Origin: Spirochaetales bacterium
GTDB taxonomy: Bacteria > Spirochaetota > Spirochaetia > DSM-2461
Direction: 5' to 3'
DNA length: 46,120 bases
Assembly: GCA_028532905.1 (NCBI GenBank)
Contig: JAQQAM010000128.1
Location: 1-46,120, forward strand
Shown one piece after another: positions 8,166-16,512 of the stretch (the stretch's first letter is position 1; each line of letters begins with the position of its first letter). Both the position numbers and the translations under genes were made by a program. Below the pieces are notes generated by a model, which was not told the origin of the DNA, made no database searches, and saw only the letters and a list, made by a program, of their open reading frames with translations.

Positions 8166-9260
8166 TCAGCTCCAGTGGAGTAAGCGGTCCAGAATTCTCT
8201 CTTCCTCTTCATCCGATTCAGCCCCCACCCACAGGAATATTCCCTCGGGACGGACCGCAGCCATAAAATCCTCCAGTTCATCCACAGCCACATCGGCGAT
8301 CACCGGCATTCCGGCATCCTGCAGTTTTTTAAACAGGGGAACCCACTGCATAATGGGCTGGTCCTCCCCCACTCCCTGAACCCATTGAATGGCGTCAATC
8401 TCAGGAACAGAGAGAATGGAATCCAGATGATTGGCCACGCCCTTTCCATCCAGATGAAAGATATTGGTGTCCATGGGTTTGACCTCTTTCTGCAGGATGG
8501 GCAGACAGTACTCATCAAAGAGCTCATTGCCTATGAGGGCGGAAAAATCATTGCTGGGGATATGGAGTTTGCCGGCCGAAGGAATTCCCATCCAGTTGGC
8601 TGAGGGCTGACCGGCGGCACTGAGGATACTATGAAAATGATCATAAATATCCTGAAACCCCTCGGTTCCCAGGCGGATCAGCTCTTTCAGCAGGCCGGGA
8701 TCAAGATAGAAATCCATGCAGACCCTGTCATTTCCTCTCCAGGAAGCCACAAAATCCATACCCGGGTGGAGGTCGGTATACCCTACAATGTATTGTCCTT
8801 CGGCATACTGAAGAGCACAGTCGGTCATCTCTTCAATTTTTCTAAAATATTTATTGTTTTGATCCAGACGGATTTTGGACAGATCCTCTGCACTGTCTAT
8901 CACCGGATGTGTCCAGGAAGTCACTTCTCCGTATACCAGTTCCTGCCCGTTGAATGCCTGAAGAATATCCGGCCCCAGATTGGGATCAAATATGGGAAAG
9001 GTTTCACCCCGGAATAATTTGCCTTCAATACTTTTGCGGAAAGAGTCCACCTGGTATTCGGTGTCAAACCAGCGCTCCTTCAGGCCGGGCCATGTTTTTC
9101 CTCCGCTATTTTCGTGGTCAAACTGGGCATTATGCCGGTGGAAACGAACCGGTACCCGGTCAATTATCTGGTTTTCATACCAGGCTTCTATTCTCTGCAT
9201 GGACTGTTCAAAATCCGGTTTTCCTTCCAGTTCAAAACCGGACCAGTTTCCCTTTAACAT
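8166..9260 (-). CDS. Uroporphyrinogen decarboxylase (URO-D)/MtaA-superfamily protein
   Basis: 364 aa from ATG at 9260 (GGGAG RBS 6 nt upstream); 'FHLDGKGVANHLDSILSVPEIDAIQWVQGVGEDQP' and the C-terminal region resemble URO-D-fold proteins. Confidence 0.75.
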   Translation of the reverse strand: MLKGNWSGFELEGKPDFEQSMQRIEAWYENQIIDRVPVRFHRHNAQFDHENSGGKTWPGLKERWFDTEYQVDSFRKSIEGKLFRGETFPIFDPNLGPDILQAFNGQELVYGEVTSWTHPVIDSAEDLSKIRLDQNNKYFRKIEEMTDCALQYAEGQYIVGYTDLHPGMDFVASWRGNDRVCMDFYLDPGLLKELIRLGTEGFQDIYDHFHSILSAAGQPSANWMGIPSAGKLHIPSNDFSALIGNELFDEYCLPILQKEVKPMDTNIFHLDGKGVANHLDSILSVPEIDAIQWVQGVGEDQPIMQWVPLFKKLQDAGMPVIADVAVDELEDFMAAVRPEGIFLWVGAESDEEEERILDRLLHWS

Positions 9261-9342
9261 AGTCATCTCCCTTTTGCGTTCATTTGCACGCATTCAGAGT
9301 ACACCTGTTATTTACAGTGGTCAAGGGAAACATTAAAAAATG

Positions 9343-10410
9343 TTATTTCAGAAAATCAGAGAGGAGGCTCTGGACGGGTTTCAGCTCCCTGAAAAACAGT
9401 TCTGTTGCCGTCACATAATGCTCTCTTACCGGTGAGAGACCGCTTTGAATCATGGCATAAAGGATTTTAAAGGCATCAGAACCCTGTTTTTCAGGATTCT
9501 GTCCAATCAGAGCATCACAGAGTCCCTCATCCAGTGCCCGGGAGAGTTCCTCATTGTAATCGTACCCGACAAGGGGGATTCTCTTTTCTCCTTTCAGAGT
9601 CCTGAGAGCCTGTACAGCACCAAGAGAGGCGGCGGCTGTCAGTGAAATGACCCCCTGTATGGAACTGTCTGAGTACAATGCATCCGAAAGCTGCCGGGCG
9701 GCTGTATCCGCATCATCGTAACAGTAGCGGAGTACTGTTTTCTGCTCCGGATTCATACCTTTCAGAACATCCATGACACCAGAGATTCTCTGTTCGTGAG
9801 CCCAGAGTCCCCTGTAACCGCTTAAAACCAGCACGTCCCCAGAAGGACTTATTTTTTGAATCAGTTCTCCCCCCAGGCGGCCGCTCTGGTACAGATTCTG
9901 ACCCACAAAACAGCGTCTTCTGCTGCCGGGAAGGTCTGTATTAATGGTGATATAGGGAATACCCGCAGCTCCCGGCAGGGTTAATGACGGATCAAAATGT
10001 CCTGAGGGAACCAGAAGTACTCCCTTCAGACTATTCTCCTGCAGTTCAGATTTAAGAATCTTAATAAACCCTGAGGAGTCCTCGGGATTATAATGCACAA
10101 CATCCAGCTCAATCAGAGGATCATTCTGCTCAGTCACCGCCGACAGGAGACCGGCTTTCATAACATCATAAAAAAAGGACGGATGCTCGGGGAAAAGGGC
10201 AAGGATTCTGATCTTATCTTTCAGTATGGTAAAACGGGAAATTTTGTCATCGATATACCCCATGGCAGAGGCTTTATCCAGAATGGCCTTCCGGGTTTTT
10301 TCACTGATCCGCCCCCGGTTATGGATGGCCCTGTCAACGGTTCCTCTGGAGATATTCAGAGCATCGGCAATGTCCTGAAGAGTTACTTTACTGTTCTTTT
10401 TTGACGGCAC
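9343..10410 (-). CDS. LacI-family transcriptional regulator
   Basis: 355 aa; N-terminal HTH 'VTLQDIADALNISRGTVDRAIHNRGRISEKTRKAI' plus periplasmic-binding-like effector domain. Confidence 0.92.
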   Translation of the reverse strand: MPSKKNSKVTLQDIADALNISRGTVDRAIHNRGRISEKTRKAILDKASAMGYIDDKISRFTILKDKIRILALFPEHPSFFYDVMKAGLLSAVTEQNDPLIELDVVHYNPEDSSGFIKILKSELQENSLKGVLLVPSGHFDPSLTLPGAAGIPYITINTDLPGSRRRCFVGQNLYQSGRLGGELIQKISPSGDVLVLSGYRGLWAHEQRISGVMDVLKGMNPEQKTVLRYCYDDADTAARQLSDALYSDSSIQGVISLTAAASLGAVQALRTLKGEKRIPLVGYDYNEELSRALDEGLCDALIGQNPEKQGSDAFKILYAMIQSGLSPVREHYVTATELFFRELKPVQSLLSDFLK

Positions 10411-10465
10411 CCGCCTATTATACTGCCCCGCCGGGTATGGGGCAAGGCGCAGATCAGCCGGGCAC

Positions 10466-12286
10466 TTACTCCTTTTTCTGCATCAAAGGCAGACTGACGG
10501 TGAAGGAGGTGTTTTCACCGGGGGTGCTTTCAGCGGTGATTTTTCCATTATAGGATTCAGCAATATGCTGACAGATGGAAAGCCCCAGTCCCGTATTGGT
10601 TTTGGTCACTTTGGTGCTGTAAAAAGGGGAAAAAATCTGGTCCAGAATATCCCCGGGGATACCGTGTCCGTTATCAATGATACTGATTTCAGCCTGGGGA
10701 AATCCTTCTTCAGACCTGTTCAGAGTACTGCGGATAATGATTTGTCCCCCCTTGAGCACCGCTTCAAGAGCATTGCTCAGGAGGTTCAGAAACAGCTGCT
10801 TCAGTTTATTTTCATGAGCCTCTATTTCAATATTGACTGGACAATAATCCTTAATCAGCTGGATTTTATTCTCCTTGAATTTGTGGCCCAGGAGGATGCA
10901 CAATTCATCCAGCAGATCATGCAGATCAAGGGATCTCAGAGGACGGACACCCACCCGTGAAAAAGAGAGAAGGCTGCTGATGATCTCCACGATTCTGGTC
11001 AGTTCCGACTGAATATGATTGACGCAGTCTCTGGAGTTCTCAGGAAGATCATCCATCTGCATCAGGTCCAGGTAATTCTGAATAATCCCCAGGGGGTTGT
11101 TCACTTCATGAGCCACACCCGCGGCCATTTCGGCGGTGGATACGAATTTTTCAGCCTGCTGCAGATACTCCCTGGTCTCATAGTCGGAGGAGATATCTTC
11201 CAGAAAGACAAGCATCCCGTGCCCCGGATCACCCTCCTCCCCCAGAGGGCTGACTCTGATTTTCAGCAGCTTGTTTTTTACGAACTTGAGTTTCTGCCAG
11301 AGCCCGGCTTTCCGTTCTGTGATGATCTTCTCAATGTCCTCAGCATTCTCCAGCTTCAGATCCCTGAAATACTCATTTAAGGGCTGCCCCTTGATCTCTG
11401 CCGGATCACACTCCAGGATTCTGGAAGCCGCCGTATTCAGATCCTGTATCTCATTGCCGGGAGAAATAATGATCAGTCCCTGGGGTATGTCATTGATGAT
11501 CCGCTGATCGTAGCGGGACATAAGCAGAACCTCATGATCCACCTGCCGGGAAGACTCATCCCCGTCGATGGCAAAACTGAAGGCCAGGTTGACCAGTCTG
11601 GTTCTGTCCACCCGGCTGACCTCTTCTGTCCCCCTCCTGTGTCCCTCCTTAAGAATGGTCACCCTGTCGGAGATTCTGAATATTTCATCAATATTGGAAC
11701 TGACATAAATGACCCCTTTATCCTGAGAGCGGCATTTCCTCAGCATTCTGTAGATATGCTGCTGCTCCTCGGGGGAGGTTTTCTGGGCGATTTCGTCGAG
11801 AATCAGGATATTGGCTTCCTGTGCCAGGACTCTGAGAAACGAGAGAACCTGCCGCCGGGCGGGAGTCAGAGCGGTCACCCTGGTAAGGGGATCTTCATCA
11901 AAACCGTACAGATCAAAAAGATCCTGACAGCGTTTCAAATACTCTTTTCTGACTTTACCGGAAATGAGACCCGGAAACCTGCCCAGATAGACATTGTCAA
12001 AAAGAGTACCCGTCGGAATAAGAGTTTCACTCTGGTAGACCATACCGATTCCCTGCTGAACCGATGAGGACGGGGTGAATCCGTTAAAACTTTTTCCGTT
12101 GATCCGGATGCTCCCCCCCTGTAGCATCAGGGAACCACTCAGAATTTTGACAAGGGTAGATTTACCTGAACCGTGATCACCTGTCAAAGCATGGATTTCA
12201 CCGGGGTAGAGATCAAAGTCGATCCCCTTCAGAGCCGGAACATGACCGAAATTGTAACGGATATTCCGCATTTCAAGGATGGGCAT
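10466..12286 (-). CDS. Fusion protein: AraG/RbsA-like ABC ATPase domain + PAS + histidine kinase (HisKA, HATPase)
   Basis: 606 aa; residues ~1-235 ABC-type (ALKGIDFDLYPGEIHALTGDHGSGKSTLVKILSG, ANILILDE); PAS (IINDIPQGLIIISPGNEIQDLNTAASRIL); HK H-box 'MAAGVAHEVNNPLGIIQNYLDLM', N-box 'LFLNLLSNALEAV', G-boxes 'DNGHGIPGD' and 'TGLGLSICQHI'. No obvious TM segment. One uninterrupted ORF. Confidence 0.93.
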   Translation of the reverse strand: MPILEMRNIRYNFGHVPALKGIDFDLYPGEIHALTGDHGSGKSTLVKILSGSLMLQGGSIRINGKSFNGFTPSSSVQQGIGMVYQSETLIPTGTLFDNVYLGRFPGLISGKVRKEYLKRCQDLFDLYGFDEDPLTRVTALTPARRQVLSFLRVLAQEANILILDEIAQKTSPEEQQHIYRMLRKCRSQDKGVIYVSSNIDEIFRISDRVTILKEGHRRGTEEVSRVDRTRLVNLAFSFAIDGDESSRQVDHEVLLMSRYDQRIINDIPQGLIIISPGNEIQDLNTAASRILECDPAEIKGQPLNEYFRDLKLENAEDIEKIITERKAGLWQKLKFVKNKLLKIRVSPLGEEGDPGHGMLVFLEDISSDYETREYLQQAEKFVSTAEMAAGVAHEVNNPLGIIQNYLDLMQMDDLPENSRDCVNHIQSELTRIVEIISSLLSFSRVGVRPLRSLDLHDLLDELCILLGHKFKENKIQLIKDYCPVNIEIEAHENKLKQLFLNLLSNALEAVLKGGQIIIRSTLNRSEEGFPQAEISIIDNGHGIPGDILDQIFSPFYSTKVTKTNTGLGLSICQHIAESYNGKITAESTPGENTSFTVSLPLMQKKE

Positions 12287-12291
12287 CCCGG

Positions 12292-13638
12292 TCAGACCTC
12301 AATTCCCAGTTTTTTGACCTTGTTGTAAAGGGTCCGTCTTGTGATTCCCAGAAGATCGGCGGCCTTGCTTCTGTTGCCGCCGGTTCTCTCCAGAGCATCC
12401 AGAATAATCTCTTTTGTAATACTGTCGGAAGCTGATTTAAGAAAAACGCCGTCGTCCTGTGAGTCATAGCCCTTGTACTGTTCCGGCAGAAGACCGGTGG
12501 TGATCTCATCCTCATCACAGAAGATAACCATTCTCTCTATGGTGTTTTTCAGTTCTCTGATATTACCGGGCCAGTCATGCTTCAGAAAAAGAAGTTCCGT
12601 TTCCTGATCAAATCCGCCTATGGTCTTTCCGTATTTCTGATTGAAATCCGACAGAAAAAGTCGGGCCAGAGGAAGGACATCTTCTTTTCGGGAGCGGAGA
12701 GCCGGCAGCTCCACCTGAATCACCGACAAACGGTAAAACAGATCCTCCCTGAAGAGACCCTCCTGTATTCTTTCTTTCAGCTTCCTGTTGGTTGCCGCAA
12801 CAATTCTCCCTTCCATTTTTCTGGTGTTGTGGGAGCCGATCCGCTCAAACTCCCTCTCCTGAAGCACACGCAGAAGTTTGGCCTGGGTTTTCAGGCTCAT
12901 TTCTCCGATTTCATCCAGAAAGAGAGTTCCCTTTCCCACAGCCTCGAATTTCCCTGACCGGGCTTCCACCGCATCCGTAAAGGCCCCTTTCTCATGACCG
13001 AACAGCTCCGATTCAAGGAGTGTTTCAGGGATGGCGGCACAATTGAGTTTCATAAAGGGTTGATCCGAGCGGGTGCTTTCCGAATGAATCAGAGAGGCGG
13101 CCAGTTCCTTTCCTGTTCCCGATTCCCCGGTGATAAGCACCGGTGCATCCGTGGGAGCGGCTTTTTTCAGAAGAGAAAGCTTCTCCCGCATAACCGGATT
13201 GAAAGTAAGGATATCAGATGATCCGTCAGGGGGTATTGTCTCCGAGAGTATACCGTCATTTGCCCCCCCTGAAATCTCTGCCGGGAGGAGACGCTCAATC
13301 TCTACGGACATTTCCGAAAAACGGACAGGTTTTTCAAAGAAGTTGACCGCACCGAAGCGCATGGCTTTAACAACATTATCCACAGAGGCATATCCGGAAA
13401 CCATAATGATGGGAAGTTCAGAGTATTCGGTCCTGATCAGACGGATCAGCTCGATCCCCGACATACCCGGCATTTTCAGATCAGTGATCACCAGAGCAAT
13501 GTTTTCAAGTGTAAGAATACCCATAACCTTCTCGGGATCTGTTGTGAAAAGAGGATTATATCCGCGGGCTTTCAGAAGTTTTGACAAGCTGATGCACAGC
13601 TGTGTTTCATCATCAACAATCAGGATCTTGGGCTTCAT
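12292..13638 (-). CDS. NtrC-family sigma54-dependent response regulator (REC-AAA+-Fis HTH)
   Basis: Translation from ATG 13638: MKPKILIVDDETQLCISLSKLL (REC), GESGTGKELAASLIH, ELFGHEKGAFTDA, GTLFLDEIGEMS (AAA+), C-terminal 'ILDALERTGGNRSKAADLLGITRRTLYNKVKKLGI' (Fis HTH). The ORF-track start at 13731 adds an unlikely 31-aa extension over upstream palindromes. Confidence 0.93.
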   Translation of the reverse strand: MKPKILIVDDETQLCISLSKLLKARGYNPLFTTDPEKVMGILTLENIALVITDLKMPGMSGIELIRLIRTEYSELPIIMVSGYASVDNVVKAMRFGAVNFFEKPVRFSEMSVEIERLLPAEISGGANDGILSETIPPDGSSDILTFNPVMREKLSLLKKAAPTDAPVLITGESGTGKELAASLIHSESTRSDQPFMKLNCAAIPETLLESELFGHEKGAFTDAVEARSGKFEAVGKGTLFLDEIGEMSLKTQAKLLRVLQEREFERIGSHNTRKMEGRIVAATNRKLKERIQEGLFREDLFYRLSVIQVELPALRSRKEDVLPLARLFLSDFNQKYGKTIGGFDQETELLFLKHDWPGNIRELKNTIERMVIFCDEDEITTGLLPEQYKGYDSQDDGVFLKSASDSITKEIILDALERTGGNRSKAADLLGITRRTLYNKVKKLGIEV

Positions 13639-13710
13639 ATAACCCGATAGTACAGGGGAATTGCAGAATATGACAAGAAAAAAAGAAAATATCACAAAGA
13701 GAGCGGGTAA

Positions 13711-13775
13711 AGTGGGAATTATTTTTCCCACTCCACTGGGAAAGGGGTATAATGATTTCCCAGATATTTCCCACT
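13711..13775 (+). promoter_or_regulatory. Candidate upstream activator (enhancer) sites for the NtrC-type regulator
   Basis: Five TTTCCCA(C/G)-type half-sites in ~65 bp: AGTGGGAA (13711), TTCCCACT (13725), CTGGGAAA (13736), TTTCCCAG (13756), TTTCCCACT (13767), forming two inverted repeats. Confidence 0.65.
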
Positions 13776-13862
13776 TTCTGATTTTGTAATAAAACAGGAA
13801 TAATTGTATATATTCATTACAGTAAAAGATTTAAAGAAAATATCTGTTTAAAAATGATACAT

Positions 13863-13878
13863 TGGCACGCATTTTGTG
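13863..13878 (+). promoter_or_regulatory. Candidate sigma54 (-24/-12) promoter of araFGH
   Basis: TGGCACGCATTTTGTG against consensus TGGCACG-N4-TTGCW: perfect -24 element, -12 is TTGTG (GT rather than GC). About 36 nt upstream of the araF ATG; the divergent gene encodes a sigma54 activator. Confidence 0.65.
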
Positions 13879-13913
13879 TTGGTATACACAAACACGTAAA
13901 AGGAGTTTCTATT

Positions 13914-14918
13914 ATGAAAAAAGGCTTAATCATAGCCCTGTGTCTTACAATTTTCATGGGTACCTTTGCTTTTGCAAACGGTGCACAGGAAGGCGGATCT
14001 GATGAAGTAAAAATCGGATTTCTGGTAAAAATGCCCGAAGAACCCTGGTTCCAGAATGAGTGGAAATTTGCCCAGGAAGCCGGTGAAAAATACGGATTTA
14101 AAGTTCTTGAGATCGGTACTCCCGATGGAGAAAAAGTTCTTTCCGCCATTGATAACATTGCCGCTCAGGGCGCTCAGGGATTTGTCATCTGTACACCTGA
14201 TGTCAAACTGGGACCTGCCATTATGGCCAAAGCCAATGCAGCCGGACTGAAAGTCATGAGTGTGGACGACCGCTTTGTCGGTGCCGACGGTTCCCCCATG
14301 GAAGAGGTTCCCCACATGGGAATTTCTGCCTATGAAATCGGTAAGCAGGTTGGCTATACCATGAAAGAACAGATGGATGCCAGAGGCTGGAAACAGGAAG
14401 ACACCGGTTTTATGAGAATCAGCTTTAACGAGCTGCCCACAGCTGTGGACAGAACCAGCGGTATGACCGACGCCCTTCTGGAAATGGGTTTTGATGAGGC
14501 TTATATTTTTGAGTCTCCCGAAAAAACTACCGACACAGAAGGCGGATTCAACGCTGCCAGCATCACCATTACAAAGAATCCCCAGATCAAGCACTGGCTG
14601 ATTGGCGGACTCAATGATGAAGCGGCCATGGGCGGAACAAGAGCCTGTGAAGGAAACGGATTTGCTGCTGAAGATATCTGTGCCGTAGGAATCGGCGGTT
14701 CCGGAACAGCCACAGCCGAGTTTGCCAAGTCTGAAGTGACCGGTTTCTATGCAACCGCACTGATCAGTCCTAAAAGACACGGATACGAAACATCCGAAAT
14801 GGTTTACAAGTGGATCACTGAAGGAACAAAACCTGCAGCTACCACATGGACCACTGCTGTTATGATGGACAGAACCAACTACAAGGAAAAACTCAAAGAA
14901 AACGGACTGGAAGAATAA
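13914..14918 (+). CDS. araF: L-arabinose ABC transporter substrate-binding protein
   Basis: 334 aa from ATG 13914 (RBS AAAGGAG). Closely resembles recalled E. coli AraF: IGFLVKMPEEPWFQNEWKFAQEAG, VPDGEK-like, GAQGFVICTPDVKLGPAI, VKHWLIGGLNDEAAMGGTRACEGNGF, TGFYATALISPKRHGYETSEMVYKW. Confidence 0.9.
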   Translation: MKKGLIIALCLTIFMGTFAFANGAQEGGSDEVKIGFLVKMPEEPWFQNEWKFAQEAGEKYGFKVLEIGTPDGEKVLSAIDNIAAQGAQGFVICTPDVKLGPAIMAKANAAGLKVMSVDDRFVGADGSPMEEVPHMGISAYEIGKQVGYTMKEQMDARGWKQEDTGFMRISFNELPTAVDRTSGMTDALLEMGFDEAYIFESPEKTTDTEGGFNAASITITKNPQIKHWLIGGLNDEAAMGGTRACEGNGFAAEDICAVGIGGSGTATAEFAKSEVTGFYATALISPKRHGYETSEMVYKWITEGTKPAATTWTTAVMMDRTNYKEKLKENGLEE

Positions 14919-14937
14919 TCTGATCTGAAAACAAGTT

Positions 14938-14971
14938 CCTCCATCTGCCGGTGCCGGCAGATGGAGGTTTT
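14938..14971 (+). terminator. Strong hairpin with short T-tract between araF and araG (attenuator / mRNA stabiliser)
   Basis: CCTCCATCTGCCGG-TG-CCGGCAGATGGAGG (long perfect inverted repeat) followed by TTTTC. Confidence 0.7.
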
Positions 14972-14994
14972 CATACAAAAAAAGAGTAAAAGAA

Positions 14995-16497
14995 ATGACA
15001 GCATATTTAGAATTCAAATCTGTTTCCAAACAGTTCCCCGGAGTGAAGGCTCTGGACGATGTAACATTCTCTGTCCAGTCAGGAGAAGTTCATGGATTGA
15101 TCGGAGAGAACGGTGCCGGGAAATCGACTCTTCTCAAGATCTTGAGCGGTGCCTACTTTCCCAGCGAGGGAGCCGTTTATATCAACAGTCAGGCCATGGA
15201 TTTTCAGGGGACAAAGGATGCCCTGGATGCAGGAGTTGCCATTATTTATCAGGAACTGAACCTGGTGCCCGAAATGACTGTTGCCGAGAATCTGCTTCTA
15301 GGACACTTTCCCCGCAAAAAATCCGGATTCATCGACTTTAAAACCATGAAAGAAATTGCCAGTAAGGAGCTGAGCTACATACTGGAAGAAATAGACCCTG
15401 ATCAGAAGATCAAGAATCTGTCCATTGGTCAGAGACAGATGATCGAAATAGCCAAGGCATTACTCCACAATGCGGATATCATAGCCTTTGATGAACCCAC
15501 CAGCTCCCTTTCCGACAAAGAGACCATCCGGCTGTTTGAAATCATCAAGAACCTGCAGAAAGCAGGCAAAGCCATTATCTATGTGTCTCACAGAATGGAA
15601 GAGATTTTTAAAATCTGCAACACAGTGACCGTCTTCCGGGACGGAAAAAAAATTGAAACATTCACAGATATGTCCAAAGTAGACCATGACATACTGGTCA
15701 GCCGGATGGTGGGCCGGGATATCAAGGATGTTTACAGTTACAGACAGAGGGAACAGGGACAAACGGTTCTTGAAGTCAAGGATCTTATGGGACCCGGCCT
15801 GGCAAAACCTGCCAGTTTCTCCCTGAAAAAAGGGGAGATCCTCGGATTTTTCGGTCTGGTGGGAGCCGGACGCTCTGAACTGATGCGCCTGATCTACGGT
15901 GCGGAGAAACACAGCGGCGGCGCTTTTTACCTGGATGAAGAGCAGATGAAGATCAACTCTCCCCGATCGGCCATCGAAAAGGGAATGTTCTTCTGCCCGG
16001 AAGACAGAAAAGACGAAGGGATTATTCCCATCCGCTCTGTTAATGAAAACATCAATATATCCGTCCGGCGGCACAGCATGAAAGCGGGTCTCTTTCTGGA
16101 CAAGAAAAAAGAGAGAGAGACCACCGACAGTTTTATCAGCAAACTCCAGATCAAGACCCCTAACAGGGACAAGGATGTGGGGAGCCTTTCCGGGGGGAAC
16201 CAGCAGAAGGTAATCCTGGCCCGATGGCTGGCGGAAGATGTGAAGATCCTGATTATGGATGAACCCACCAGAGGGATTGACGTGGGAACCAAGAATGAAA
16301 TCTATCAGCTAATGTACCAGCTGACGGAAGAGGGAAAGTCCATTATCTGTGTCTCCAGCGATCTGCCGGAAGTCATGGGAGTGTCCGACAGGCTCATTGT
16401 CATGAGAGACGGTGAGATCGTAACATCATTTGAACGGGATGAGTTCTCTGAAGAGACAATTCTGAGCAAGGCTCTGCCCGACAAGGCAGAAAATTAA
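14995..16497 (+). CDS. araG: L-arabinose ABC transporter ATP-binding protein
   Basis: 500 aa; tandem ABC domains, canonical GENGAGKSTLLKILSG, SLSGGNQQKVILARWL, DEPTRGIDVGTKNEIY; located between araF and araH. Confidence 0.9.
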   Translation: MTAYLEFKSVSKQFPGVKALDDVTFSVQSGEVHGLIGENGAGKSTLLKILSGAYFPSEGAVYINSQAMDFQGTKDALDAGVAIIYQELNLVPEMTVAENLLLGHFPRKKSGFIDFKTMKEIASKELSYILEEIDPDQKIKNLSIGQRQMIEIAKALLHNADIIAFDEPTSSLSDKETIRLFEIIKNLQKAGKAIIYVSHRMEEIFKICNTVTVFRDGKKIETFTDMSKVDHDILVSRMVGRDIKDVYSYRQREQGQTVLEVKDLMGPGLAKPASFSLKKGEILGFFGLVGAGRSELMRLIYGAEKHSGGAFYLDEEQMKINSPRSAIEKGMFFCPEDRKDEGIIPIRSVNENINISVRRHSMKAGLFLDKKKERETTDSFISKLQIKTPNRDKDVGSLSGGNQQKVILARWLAEDVKILIMDEPTRGIDVGTKNEIYQLMYQLTEEGKSIICVSSDLPEVMGVSDRLIVMRDGEIVTSFERDEFSEETILSKALPDKAEN

Positions 16498-16512
16498 TAA
16501 AAAGAGGAAATA

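Noticed and set aside
9271-9288. Imperfect palindrome TGCGT-N8-ACGCA before the URO-D gene as a LacI operator
   Set aside because: Only 5-bp arms and not repeated at other promoters in the locus that I could see; too weak to claim.
10421-10441. TGCCCC...GGGGCA hairpin between the LacI gene and the kinase fusion as a terminator
   Set aside because: Short stem, no T-tract in either direction; insufficient support.
13639-13731. N-terminal 31-aa extension of the sigma54 activator given by the ORF track
   Set aside because: REC domain starts at MKPKILIVDDE (13638); the extension overlaps the upstream palindrome region and has no good RBS support.
13926-15029. 367-aa minus-strand ORF opposite araF
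   Set aside because: Antisense to araF; Gly/Ser/Phe-rich with no domain signature. Explained by codon usage of araF.
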